Positions 1-6,337 are shown, counted from the first letter of the stretch. The stretch: 7,033 bases of DNA from Piscinibacter sp050175855 (GCF_050175855.1 NZ_JBFXIO010000281.1:1-7033); one strand, 5' to 3'. Program-made: numbers and translations. The notes: generated from the sequence alone by a model not told the origin.

Positions 1-599
1 AGGAAGGGCCGCTGTCGAAGATGATGAAGCCGGGCATCGGCAGCTACGACCGCTTCAAGCAGATGTTCGAGAAATACAGCGCCGAGGCGGGCAAGAAGCA
101 GTTCCTGATTCCGTACTTCATCGCCGCCCACCCCGGCACGCGCGACGAGGACATGATGAACCTCGCGCTGTGGCTCAAGCGGAACGGATTCCGCGCCGAC
201 CAGGTGCAGACCTTCTACCCGAGCCCGATGGCCACGGCCACGGCGATGTACCACTCGGGCATGAACCCGCTGAAGGGCATCAGCCGCGACGAGACGCGCG
301 CCGAGCGCGTCGACATCGTTCGCGGCGATAAGCGGCGCCGCCTGCACAAGGCCTTCCTGCGCTACCACGACCCCAACAACTGGCCGCTGCTGCGCGACGC
401 GCTCAAGGCCATGGGCCGCGCCGACCTGATCGGCAACGGCAAGCACCACCTGGTGCCCACCTTCCAGCCGGCCACCGACGGCAGCTACCAGAGCGCACGA
501 CGCAAGAACTCCACGTCCAGCGGTGCACGCACGTCGCCGGTCACCAAGGGCCGGGTGCTGACCCAGCACACCGGGCTGCCGCCGCGCAAGACGAAGTAG
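1..599 (+). CDS. ygiQ: YgiQ-family radical SAM protein, C-terminal part (5' truncated by window edge)
   Basis: An open frame enters from the left edge (first full codon at base 3) and ends at TAG 597-599, giving about 198 C-terminal residues. The run around FLIPYFIAAHPGT, followed by QVQTFYPSPMATATAMY and a basic tail ending near TQHTGLPPR, is typical of the C-terminal half of YgiQ/UPF0313 proteins. In this family the [4Fe-4S]-binding CxxxCxxC motif and the SAM barrel core lie upstream, so the catalytic cluster is outside the window and cannot be checked. The ATG at 21 is internal, not a start: the frame is open upstream of it and the conserved sequence continues through it. The function of YgiQ is not firmly established, so none is assigned here beyond radical SAM membership. 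The gene converges on yciA across 75 bp. The family call is from remembered motifs; truncation by the window edge is the only oddity. Confidence 0.88.
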   Translation, partial: EGPLSKMMKPGIGSYDRFKQMFEKYSAEAGKKQFLIPYFIAAHPGTRDEDMMNLALWLKRNGFRADQVQTFYPSPMATATAMYHSGMNPLKGISRDETRAERVDIVRGDKRRRLHKAFLRYHDPNNWPLLRDALKAMGRADLIGNGKHHLVPTFQPATDGSYQSARRKNSTSSGARTSPVTKGRVLTQHTGLPPRKTK

Positions 600-618
600 C
601 GGAGGTGTCCGGCGTCGG

Positions 619-651
619 GCCGTCCCAAGCCGGACGGCGCCCCTCGGGGGC
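619..651. repeat. GC-rich hairpins in the convergent ygiQ/yciA gap (possible REP-like or bidirectional terminator element)
   Basis: GCCGTCC (619-625) and GGACGGC (632-638) form a perfect 7-bp stem with a 6-nt loop. It is followed directly by GCCC (639-642) and GGGC (648-651), a second, 4-bp hairpin around CCCCTCGGGGG. No T-tract follows on either strand, so this is not a canonical intrinsic terminator. Sequences with a CCCCTCGGGGG core are, from memory, common between genes in Comamonadaceae-type genomes, so a dispersed palindromic repeat is plausible. Only one copy is seen in this window. Confidence 0.4.
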
Positions 652-674
652 AAGAGCGTAGCGACTGGAGGGCA

Positions 675-1121
675 CTATTCCTTGGGCAACTTGCGCGGCT
701 GCCCTTGCATGTCGATCGCCACGTAGGTGAGGTTGGCCTCGGTCACCTTCACCACCTGCAGGTTGGCCGGGTTGCGCTCGGCGTAGACCTCCACGTGCAC
801 GGTGATCGAGGTGGTGCCGATGCGCTCCACCTTGGCGTAGAAGCTGAGCAGGTCGCCCACCGACACCGGCTGCTTGAAGATGAACTGGTTGACCGCTACG
901 GTGGCGATGCGCCCCTTGGCGATGCGCGCCGGCAGCACGGCGCCGGCCAGATCGACCTGGGCCATGATCCAGCCGCCGAAGATGTCGCCGTTGCCGTTGG
1001 CATCGGCCGGCATCGGCATCACGCGCAGCACCAGCTGGCGGTCGCCCGGCAGCGTCACCGGCGAGAGATGCTGCGGATCGGCGCTCGGAAGGCCGGGGGA
1101 GGGGCTTGAAGTCTCGGGCAT
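675..1121 (-). CDS. yciA: YciA-family acyl-CoA thioesterase (hotdog fold)
   Basis: The 148-residue protein matches E. coli YciA throughout. LVLRVMPMPADANGNGDIFGGW at 31-51 contains the family signature. It is followed by MAQVDLAG, whose Asp57 aligns with the catalytic aspartate of the family. Later blocks include GTTSITVHVEV (102-112) and a C-terminal YVAIDMQGQPRKLP. YciA enzymes are cytoplasmic hexameric single-hotdog thioesterases that hydrolyse a broad range of acyl-CoAs to free acid and CoA. The frame is open further upstream, but homology begins near residue 30. The first plausible start is ATG 1119-1121, with AGGT eight bases upstream and AGGA only two bases upstream. This start gives an N-terminus about 18 residues longer than E. 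coli YciA; a GTG at residue 22 is an alternative but lacks a ribosome site. The gene is divergent from the ABC exporter (63 bp apart). Its stop is TAG at 675-677. Confidence 0.93.
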   Translation of the reverse strand: MPETSSPSPGLPSADPQHLSPVTLPGDRQLVLRVMPMPADANGNGDIFGGWIMAQVDLAGAVLPARIAKGRIATVAVNQFIFKQPVSVGDLLSFYAKVERIGTTSITVHVEVYAERNPANLQVVKVTEANLTYVAIDMQGQPRKLPKE

Positions 1122-1184
1122 GATCCTGCACCTGCGGTGGCTGTCGCCGCATTCTTCCACGCCCGACTCTCCCGTCACACCTTC

Positions 1185-3005
1185 ATGCGCCGCCACAGCC
1201 TGCCCGCCCCGACCGCCCAGGCTGAATCCCCCTCGGCGCCGCGCTCCGACTGGCGGGCCCTGAAGAAGCTCGCACCCTACGTCTGGCAATGGCGCTGGCG
1301 GGTGGGTGTGGCGCTGGGTTTCCTGGTGGCCGCCAAGCTGGCCAATGTCGGCGTGCCGCTGGTGCTCAAGCAGATCGTCGATGCGCTCGACCTGAAGCCC
1401 GGCGATCCGCACCACGCTCTGGTGGTGCCGGCGGCGCTGCTGCTCGCCTACGGCGCTCTGCGCGTGTCGGTCACGCTGTTCACCGAACTGCGCGAGTTCC
1501 TCTTCTACCCGGTGGCGGCGCGCATCGCGCGACGCGTGTCGCTGGAGACCTTCGACCACCTGCTCAGCTTGAGCCTGCGCTTCCACCTCGAGCGCCAGAC
1601 CGGCGGCGTCTCGCGCGACATCGAGCGCGGCTCGCGTGCCATCCATGCGCTGCTGAATTACACCATCTACAACATCCTGCCCACGCTGGTGGAGATGGTG
1701 CTGGTCATCTCACTGCTGTCGGCCAAGTTCGACGGCTGGTTCGCTGCCATCACGCTGTCGGCGCTGGCCGCCTACATCCTCTTCACCGTCACCGTGACCG
1801 AATGGCGCACGCACTTCCGCCGCGCCATGAACGAGCAGGACAGCAAGGCCAACACCAAGGCGGTCGACGCGCTCATCAACTACGAGACGGTGAAGTATTT
1901 CTCCAACGAGGGCTTCGAGCAGGCGCGCTACGACGAGAACCTGCAGCGCCTGGAGAAGGCCTCGGTGAAGTCGCAGACCTCGCTGTCGCTGCTCAACCTC
2001 GGCCAGAGCCTGATCATCTCGGCGACGGTCGTGCTGCTGGTCTGGCGGGCCACCGTCGGGGTGGTCGACGGCTCGATGACGCTGGGCGACCTGGTGCTGG
2101 TCAACGCGCTGATGATCCAGCTGTACATCCCGCTGAACTTCCTCGGCGTGATCTACCGCGAGATCAAGCAGTCGACCATCGACATGGAGAAGATGTTCGC
2201 GCTGCTCGGGCAACACCGCGAGGTGGCCGACGTGCCGGGCGCGCAGCCGCTGCAGACGCACGGCGGCACGGTGCGCTTCGAGAACGTGCGCTTCGGCTAC
2301 GACCGCGACCGCGAGATCCTGCACGGCGTGAGCTTCGAGATCCCCGCGGGCAAGACGGTGGCGGTGGTCGGTCCTTCCGGTTCCGGCAAGAGCACGCTGG
2401 CGCGGCTGATGTTCCGCTTCTACGACGTCGGCGAGGGCCGCATCAGCATCGACGGCCAGGACATTCGTTCGGTGACGCAGAAGAGCCTGCGCCAGGCGAT
2501 CGGCATCGTGCCGCAGGACACGGTGCTGTTCAACGACACGGTGGAATACAACATCGCCTACGGCCGCCCGGGCGCCAGCCGCGCCGAGGTGGAAGAGGCC
2601 GCGCGTGCGGCGCACATCCACGCCTTCATCACCTCGACGCCCAAGGGCTACGACACGATGGTCGGCGAGCGGGGGCTGAAGCTCTCCGGCGGCGAGAAGC
2701 AGCGCGTGGCGATCGCGCGCACGCTGCTGAAGAACCCGCCGGTGCTGATCTTCGACGAGGCCACCTCGGCGCTGGATTCCGCCAATGAGCGCGCCATCCA
2801 GGAGGAGCTCAAGAGCGCGGCACGCAACAAGACGGCGCTGGTGATCGCGCATCGCCTCTCGACCGTGGCCGATGCGCACCAGATCCTGGTGATGGAGCAT
2901 GGCCGCATCGTCGAGCGCGGCACGCACGCCGAACTGCTGGCCCTGGACGGCCGCTACGCCGAGATGTGGCGGCTGCAGCAGGCCGGCGAGGACATCGAGG
3001 CCTGA
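1185..3005 (+). CDS. Atm1/HMT-type ABC exporter, half-transporter (membrane domain fused to ATPase)
   Basis: The 606-residue protein has the ABCB half-transporter layout. Six predicted membrane helices lie at roughly residues 40-65, 79-100, 160-180, 184-205, 270-292 and 303-325. The nucleotide-binding domain spans about 363-600 with intact Walker A GPSGSGKS (396-403, Lys402), Q-loop Gln444, signature LSGGEKQR (500-507), Walker B VLIFDE (520-525, catalytic Glu525) and H-loop His556. The segments QTGGVSRDIERGSRAI (138-153) and NYETVKYFSNE (232-242) are typical of the Atm1/ABCB7 and heavy-metal-tolerance group. Asn271 and Gln274 match the spacing of glutathione-contact residues in bacterial Atm1. 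The likely role is export of glutathione-linked sulfur or metal conjugates from cytoplasm to periplasm as a homodimer; the substrate is inferred from family only. ATG 1185 is preferred. A GTG at 1137 would add 16 residues without family character and leave only 15 bp to yciA; neither start has a good ribosome site. The stop abuts that of the MFS gene. Confidence 0.92.
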   Translation: MRRHSLPAPTAQAESPSAPRSDWRALKKLAPYVWQWRWRVGVALGFLVAAKLANVGVPLVLKQIVDALDLKPGDPHHALVVPAALLLAYGALRVSVTLFTELREFLFYPVAARIARRVSLETFDHLLSLSLRFHLERQTGGVSRDIERGSRAIHALLNYTIYNILPTLVEMVLVISLLSAKFDGWFAAITLSALAAYILFTVTVTEWRTHFRRAMNEQDSKANTKAVDALINYETVKYFSNEGFEQARYDENLQRLEKASVKSQTSLSLLNLGQSLIISATVVLLVWRATVGVVDGSMTLGDLVLVNALMIQLYIPLNFLGVIYREIKQSTIDMEKMFALLGQHREVADVPGAQPLQTHGGTVRFENVRFGYDRDREILHGVSFEIPAGKTVAVVGPSGSGKSTLARLMFRFYDVGEGRISIDGQDIRSVTQKSLRQAIGIVPQDTVLFNDTVEYNIAYGRPGASRAEVEEAARAAHIHAFITSTPKGYDTMVGERGLKLSGGEKQRVAIARTLLKNPPVLIFDEATSALDSANERAIQEELKSAARNKTALVIAHRLSTVADAHQILVMEHGRIVERGTHAELLALDGRYAEMWRLQQAGEDIEA

Positions 3006-3008
3006 TCA
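3003..3008. other. TGATCA palindrome forming both stop codons of a convergent gene pair
   Basis: TGA at 3003-3005 stops the ABC exporter on the plus strand. TCA at 3006-3008 is the TGA stop of the MFS gene on the minus strand. The genes therefore abut with no base between them. Any transcription terminator for either gene must lie inside the coding sequence of the other, and none with a T-tract was seen there by eye. Confidence 0.95.
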
Positions 3009-4202
3009 GCCTCGCAGACGCCGCGCCAGCTGCGCGGCCAGCAGCACGCCGAGCAGCGAGGCGGTGCCGGTGGCCCAGCCGGTCCAGTGCCAGCCGCCGG
3101 CGCGCGCGGCCAGCCAGGCGGCGATCGGCGGGCCGGCGAACTGGCCGAAGGCCGACCACTGCTGCATCCAGCCGACCGTGGACGAGACGGTGTCCTCGCC
3201 CGGCGCCACCCGCATTGCCACCGCGAACAGCGTGGCCGGCACCATGCCGCCGGTCATCGAGAACGTGAGCACGGCCAGGTAGCGCAGCGTGGGCGGAAGG
3301 CCGGCGCCGTCGCTGCCGGCGAAGGCGGCAGCAGCCGCCAGCGCCATCACGACGAAGCCGGTCGCGAGCAAGCGCGGCGGTTCCACGCCGCGCTGAAGCA
3401 GCCGGCCCGCGCCGAGGTTGCCGATCATGTTCACCGCGGCGGCCAGCGCGGTCAGCGCCGCGGTCGCCGCGGCGCCCACGCCGGCGCCGGCATAGATCAC
3501 CGGCAGGAATCCGATCACCGCCAGCCACTGGCTCGAATAGAGCGCGAAGCTGGTGGCCACCAGCCACGGCCCGCTGGCACCCAGCGTGCGCCGAAGGCGG
3601 GGCATCACGCCGCTGGCGGCCTGCGTGGCAGGCGCAGCCGCCTCGGCCACGCCGCGCCACAGGGCCAGGCCCATCAGGCCCGAGAGGAGGCCGAGCGCCA
3701 GCCACCAGCTGCGCCAGCCGAAGGTGGCGATCCACAGCGGCCCGGCCAGCAGCCCGAGCGCCGCGCCCAGCGGCATGTAGGTGCCCCACAGGCCGAGCAT
3801 GCGCGGCAGCCGCTGTGCCTGCACGAGCCGGCGGATCAGCCCCGGCGCCGGCAGCACCACCATCAGGAAGCCGAAGCCTTCCGCCGCGCGCAGCGCCAGC
3901 AGCATCGGCACGCCCGGTGCCAACGCTCCCAGCGCACTCGAGGCCGCCAGAAGCGCCAGGCCCGCCAGCATGCTGCGCCGCAGACCCATCGCATCGGCCA
4001 GCACGCCGAAGGCGATGCCGGCGGCCATGCCGGCGGCCTGCACCAGCGACAACAGGAATCCGGCTTCGACCAGCGACATGCCCAGCGCCTCGCGCAGCGT
4101 GGCGATCGCCGGCGGCAGTTTGCCCACGTGCAAGGCGGCGCAGACGCCGGCGGCGAACACGAGCCGGGCGGCGCGCTCGGGGTGAGAAGGCGTCGAGTTC
4201 AT
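3006..4202 (-). CDS. Major facilitator superfamily (MFS) permease
   Basis: This is a 398-residue, very hydrophobic protein of normal MFS length with about 12 predicted membrane segments. The loop between helices 2 and 3 carries GVLADAMGLRR (66-76), a good version of MFS motif A. Helix 5 has a glycine/proline-rich stretch, GTYMPLGAALG (140-150), resembling the antiporter-type motif C. A short charged linker (about 183-212) separates the two six-helix halves. The protein acts in the inner membrane as a secondary transporter. The substrate cannot be read from sequence; small organic anion or drug export and CynX/NimT-like transport are all possible. The start at ATG 4200-4202 puts the first helix at about 12-35; no Shine-Dalgarno sequence precedes it. 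The gene is divergent from the LysR-type regulator across 66 bp, the classic arrangement for a transporter controlled by that regulator. It is convergent and abutting with the ABC exporter. Confidence 0.88.
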   Translation of the reverse strand: MNSTPSHPERAARLVFAAGVCAALHVGKLPPAIATLREALGMSLVEAGFLLSLVQAAGMAAGIAFGVLADAMGLRRSMLAGLALLAASSALGALAPGVPMLLALRAAEGFGFLMVVLPAPGLIRRLVQAQRLPRMLGLWGTYMPLGAALGLLAGPLWIATFGWRSWWLALGLLSGLMGLALWRGVAEAAAPATQAASGVMPRLRRTLGASGPWLVATSFALYSSQWLAVIGFLPVIYAGAGVGAAATAALTALAAAVNMIGNLGAGRLLQRGVEPPRLLATGFVVMALAAAAAFAGSDGAGLPPTLRYLAVLTFSMTGGMVPATLFAVAMRVAPGEDTVSSTVGWMQQWSAFGQFAGPPIAAWLAARAGGWHWTGWATGTASLLGVLLAAQLARRLRG

Positions 4203-4220
4203 CGGGCCGGCAGTGTGCCC

Positions 4221-4226
4221 GTTATC
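4221..4226 (-). promoter_or_regulatory. Candidate -10 box for the MFS gene
   Basis: On the minus strand this reads GATAAC, matching TATAAT at four of six positions, 18 bases before the MFS ATG. A competing candidate, CACACT, lies closer to the start (RC of 4212-4217) inside the outer repeat arm. Neither has a clear -35 box. Confidence 0.25.
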
Positions 4227-4254
4227 CCGTAGCGGCGGGCCGTGCGCCGCTCGC

Positions 4255-4260
4255 TACACT
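4255..4260 (+). promoter_or_regulatory. Candidate -10 box of lysR, possibly giving a leaderless mRNA
   Basis: TACACT (4255-4260) matches TATAAT at four of six positions. No recognisable -35 box lies at normal spacing. A transcript would begin at about 4266-4269, at or next to the GTG start, and no Shine-Dalgarno sequence is present. That fits leaderless or near-leaderless translation. Confidence 0.35.
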
Positions 4261-4268
4261 TGCCGGCC

Positions 4269-5204
4269 GTGGAAACCAAGTGGCTCGAGGACTTCATCAG
4301 CCTGGCCGAGACGCGCAGCTTCTCGCGCTCGGCGCAGCTTCGCCACGTCACGCAGCCGGCCTTCTCGCGGCGCATCCAGGCGCTCGAAGCCTGGGCCGGC
4401 ATCGACCTGGTCGACCGCTCCTCCTACCCGACGCGGCTCACGCCGGCCGGCGAGACCTTCCACTCGCAGGCGCTGGAGATCCTCGGCGCGCTGCAGGCCA
4501 CGCGCAACATGATGCGCGGCCACCAGAGCGGCGCGCAGGACATGATCGAGTTCGCGGTGCCGCACTCGCTGGCCTTCACCTTCTTCCCGCACTGGGTGAT
4601 GGACCTGCGCAGCCGCTTCGGCGCGCTCAAGAGCCGACTGATCACGCTGAACGTGCACGACGCGGTGATGCAGCTCACCGAAGGCAGCTGCGACCTGCTG
4701 ATCGCCTACCACCACCCGAGCCAGCCGCTGCAGCTCGCACCCGAGCGCTACGAGATGCTCAGCCTGGGCCACGAGACGCTGGCGCCCTATGCGCGCGGAG
4801 ACGACGGCAGCCAGCCGCTGTTCCGCCTGCCGGGCAGCGCAGCCCGCAAGGTGCCCTATCTCGGCTACGGCGAAGGCGCCTACCTCGGCCGCCTGGTCGA
4901 GGTGATCGTCAAGCAGGCCGCGGTGCCGCCGCAGCTCGACGCGATCTACGAAACCGACATGGCCGAGGGCCTGAAGGCGATGGCGCTCGAGGGCCACGGC
5001 CTGGCCTTCCTGCCGGCCAGCTCGGTGAAGAAGGAGCTCAAGAGCAAGCGCCTGGTGCGGGCGGCCGATGCCGGCCAGTACGAGATCACGATGGAAGTGC
5101 GTATCTACCGCGAGCGCCCCGAGCTGGCGCGCCACAACAAGGCCGGTGCGCTGGCGCTGTGGGAGTTCCTGCGCGGCGACGCCCGCAAGGCGACTACGGG
5201 TTGA
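4269..5204 (+). CDS. LysR-type transcriptional regulator, HypT/YjiE-like
   Basis: The 311-residue protein has LysR architecture. An N-terminal winged helix-turn-helix spans about 2-60, with recognition region SFSRSAQLRHVTQPAFSRRI at 17-36. A periplasmic-binding-protein-like effector domain spans about 90-300. The opening ETKWLEDF and the later AYLGRLVEVIV and ETDMAEGLKAMALEGHG segments resemble E. coli HypT (YjiE), a hypochlorite-responsive LysR regulator. Of HypT's three redox methionines recalled from the literature (123, 206, 230), only the last has a Met counterpart here (Met231). The second is Leu206 and the first falls on Leu113, with Met111 two residues away. The signal it senses is therefore uncertain. 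The GTG at 4269 is chosen because family homology begins exactly there; a GTG nine codons upstream (4242) adds MRRSLHLPA and would place the -10 box inside the gene. The likely target is the divergent MFS gene plus itself; downstream gltI is also possible. Confidence 0.9.
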   Translation: METKWLEDFISLAETRSFSRSAQLRHVTQPAFSRRIQALEAWAGIDLVDRSSYPTRLTPAGETFHSQALEILGALQATRNMMRGHQSGAQDMIEFAVPHSLAFTFFPHWVMDLRSRFGALKSRLITLNVHDAVMQLTEGSCDLLIAYHHPSQPLQLAPERYEMLSLGHETLAPYARGDDGSQPLFRLPGSAARKVPYLGYGEGAYLGRLVEVIVKQAAVPPQLDAIYETDMAEGLKAMALEGHGLAFLPASSVKKELKSKRLVRAADAGQYEITMEVRIYRERPELARHNKAGALALWEFLRGDARKATTG

Positions 5205-5211
5205 CCCTGGG

Positions 5212-5235
5212 GCCGCATGCGCGGCGCGCATCGGC
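5212..5235 (+). other. Strong GC hairpin just after lysR
   Basis: GCCG (5212-5215) and ATGCGC (5217-5222) pair with GCGCAT (5226-5231) and CGGC (5232-5235). This makes a 10-bp stem with one bulged C and a GGC loop, beginning 7 nt after the lysR stop. There is no T-tract, so it may be an mRNA 3'-end stabiliser or part of a Rho-type end rather than an intrinsic terminator. Confidence 0.45.
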
Positions 5236-5295
5236 GGCTGCCGCAACGGCATTGGCGCGGGGTGCCGCCGCGGCCCTACAGTCCGCGCCCAAGCC

Positions 5296-5329
5296 GGCAG
5301 GCGGTGGCATGGAGGTTGCGAAGCCTGCC
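5296..5329. promoter_or_regulatory. Inverted repeat upstream of gltI (possible operator)
   Basis: GGCAGGC (5296-5302) and GCCTGCC (5323-5329) are perfect inverted 7-mers separated by 20 bp. They lie about 60-90 bp upstream of the proposed gltI -10 box, a typical place for an activator site. A second overlapping pairing, GTGGC (5304-5308) with GCCAC (5327-5331), is also possible. In DNA this rich in G+C such repeats can arise by chance. Confidence 0.25.
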
Positions 5330-5387
5330 ACTCGCCATCGCACCGCGAACGCGGGGAACTACGTGCCGGCGCGTCCACCGCGCTCCC

Positions 5388-5393
5388 TAGAAT
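5388..5393 (+). promoter_or_regulatory. Candidate -10 box of gltI
   Basis: TAGAAT matches TATAAT at five of six positions. It is followed by an A/T- and pyrimidine-richer stretch leading to the ribosome site. Transcription would start near 5400, giving a leader of about 35 nt. No good -35 hexamer is present 16-18 bp upstream (around 5365-5370), suggesting activator dependence or a weak sigma-70 promoter. Confidence 0.45.
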
Positions 5394-5424
5394 CCCGTTT
5401 CTCTCCCTCTCAACCCTCACAAGC

Positions 5425-5429
5425 AGGAG
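5425..5429 (+). promoter_or_regulatory. Ribosome binding site of gltI
   Basis: AGGAG lies five bases before the ATG at 5435. It fixes this start over the upstream extension of the open frame and suggests efficient translation, as expected of an abundant binding protein. Confidence 0.85.
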
Positions 5430-5434
5430 CCCTC

Positions 5435-6337
5435 ATGAAGAAGACGATGCTCGTTCAGGCCATCGCCCTGGTAGCGGCCTCGGTCGCATTCGGCGCCCAC
5501 GCCGACACGCTCAAGAAGATCAAGGACAGCGGCAGCGTGACGATGGGCGTGCGCGAGTCCTCGGGTGCGCTGAGCTTCACGCTCGGCGACGGCAAGTACG
5601 CCGGCTTCCACGTCGAGGTCTGCAGCCGCGTGCTCGGCGACATCCAGAAGCAGCTCGGCCTGGCCAAGCTCGACGTCAAATACCAGCCCGTGACCTCGCA
5701 GAACCGCATCCCGCTGGTGCAGAACGGCACCGTCGACATCGAGTGCGGCTCGACCACCAACAACGCCGCACGCCAGAAGGACGTGGCCTTCGCCGTGACC
5801 ACCTACGTCGAGGAAGTGCGCATCGCCGTCAAGGCCAACTCGGGCATCACTTCGATCGCGCAGCTCAACGGCAAGAAGGTCGCCACCACCACTGGCACCA
5901 CCAGCGTGCAGCTGCTGCGCAAGCACGAGCGTGCCGGCGGCGTGAGCTTCGAGGAAGTGTTCGGCAAGGACCACGCCGACAGCTTCCTGCTGCTGGAGAG
6001 CGGCCGTGCCGACGCCTTCGTGATGGACGGCCAGATCCTGGCCGGCAACATCGCCAAGTCGAAGAACCCGGCGGACTTCAAGATCGTCGGCGAGGTGCTG
6101 TCGGTCGAGCCGATTGCCATCATGATCCGCAAGGACGACCCGGCATTCAAGAAGGCGGTCGACGGCAGCATCACGGCGATGATGAAGTCCGGCGAGATCG
6201 CCAAGCTCTACGACAAGTGGTTCATGCAGCCGATTCCGCCGGCCAACACCAAGGTCGGCCTGCCGGTCAGCGAGGCCACCAAGGCGGCGTGGGCGAACCC
6301 CAACGACAAGCCGATGGAAGACTACGCCAAGAAGTAA
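5435..6337 (+). CDS. gltI: Periplasmic glutamate/aspartate-binding protein of an ABC importer
   Basis: This 300-residue precursor closely resembles E. coli GltI (also called DEBP). A signal peptide is visible: KK near the start, a hydrophobic core at about 5-20, and a cleavage site after AHA, between residues 23 and 24. The conserved blocks are GVRESSG (38-44), TSQNRIPLVQNGT (87-99), ECGSTTNN (103-110), KDHADSF (178-184) and DKWFMQPIPP (260-269). The ligand contacts recalled for the Shigella DEBP structure are all present at the right spacing: Arg40, Ser88, Arg91, Ser106, Thr108 and His180. The protein would bind L-glutamate and L-aspartate in the periplasm and deliver them to the GltJK permease. 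It has two cysteines (63 and 104) in the mature protein; Cys104 is in the conserved block and Cys63 may be specific to this lineage. The gene has its own promoter region. It is followed by an intrinsic terminator and then gltJ, so it should be expressed above the permease. Confidence 0.95.
   Translation: MKKTMLVQAIALVAASVAFGAHADTLKKIKDSGSVTMGVRESSGALSFTLGDGKYAGFHVEVCSRVLGDIQKQLGLAKLDVKYQPVTSQNRIPLVQNGTVDIECGSTTNNAARQKDVAFAVTTYVEEVRIAVKANSGITSIAQLNGKKVATTTGTTSVQLLRKHERAGGVSFEEVFGKDHADSFLLLESGRADAFVMDGQILAGNIAKSKNPADFKIVGEVLSVEPIAIMIRKDDPAFKKAVDGSITAMMKSGEIAKLYDKWFMQPIPPANTKVGLPVSEATKAAWANPNDKPMEDYAKK

Larger units (their letters stand above)
4205..4268. promoter_or_regulatory. Divergent MFS/lysR control region with nested inverted repeats
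   Basis: Outer arms GGCCGGCAGTGT (4205-4216) and ACACTTGCCGGCC (4256-4268) are inverted copies differing by one inserted base. Each lies against the start codon of its gene: 2 nt from the MFS ATG, and directly before the lysR GTG. An inner perfect dyad, AGCGGCG (4231-4237) and CGCCGCT (4245-4251), is centred at 4241 with a 7-nt spacer. It is the best candidate for a LysR-type operator and would overlap the -35 region of lysR, which suits autorepression. No strong -35 box is visible for either gene, consistent with activator-dependent promoters. Operator function is inferred from position and symmetry alone. Confidence 0.5.
5205..5434. other. 230-bp non-coding region between lysR and gltI
   Basis: No gene is supported here. 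The open frames crossing it are extensions of neighbours in high-G+C DNA and lack ribosome sites or family character. It holds the post-lysR hairpin (5212-5235), the inverted repeat at 5296-5329 and the gltI promoter candidate (5388-5393). The first 100 bp are very G+C rich and the last 40 bp are pyrimidine rich. Confidence 0.6.

Noticed and set aside
1122..1646. Upstream extension of the yciA frame to 323 residues
   Set aside because: The added residues are antisense to the ABC exporter and have no thioesterase-family character.
1710..2927. 405-residue open frame on the minus strand opposite the ABC exporter
   Set aside because: The plus-strand frame has all ABC motifs. The antisense product is a low-complexity Arg/His/Leu shadow.
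3087..4232. 381-residue plus-strand open frame across the MFS gene
   Set aside because: Its composition is Arg/Gln/Gly/His-rich with no hydrophobic core. The minus-strand frame is a clear 12-helix permease.
5252..5282. TTGGCG ... TACAGT as a gltI promoter
   Set aside because: The spacing is 19 bp and both boxes match at only four of six positions. It also lies about 150 bp upstream of gltI; TAGAAT at 5388 is better placed.
4254..5420. 388-residue open frame on the minus strand opposite lysR
   Set aside because: It is antisense to a clear LysR gene. The translation is His/Arg/Ala-rich with no family character, as expected from the opposite strand of GC3-biased DNA.
3815..5434. Long upstream extension of the gltI frame, which would make an 840-residue protein
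   Set aside because: Homology and the signal peptide start at 5435 behind AGGAG. The extension overlaps the MFS and lysR genes in a shadow frame.
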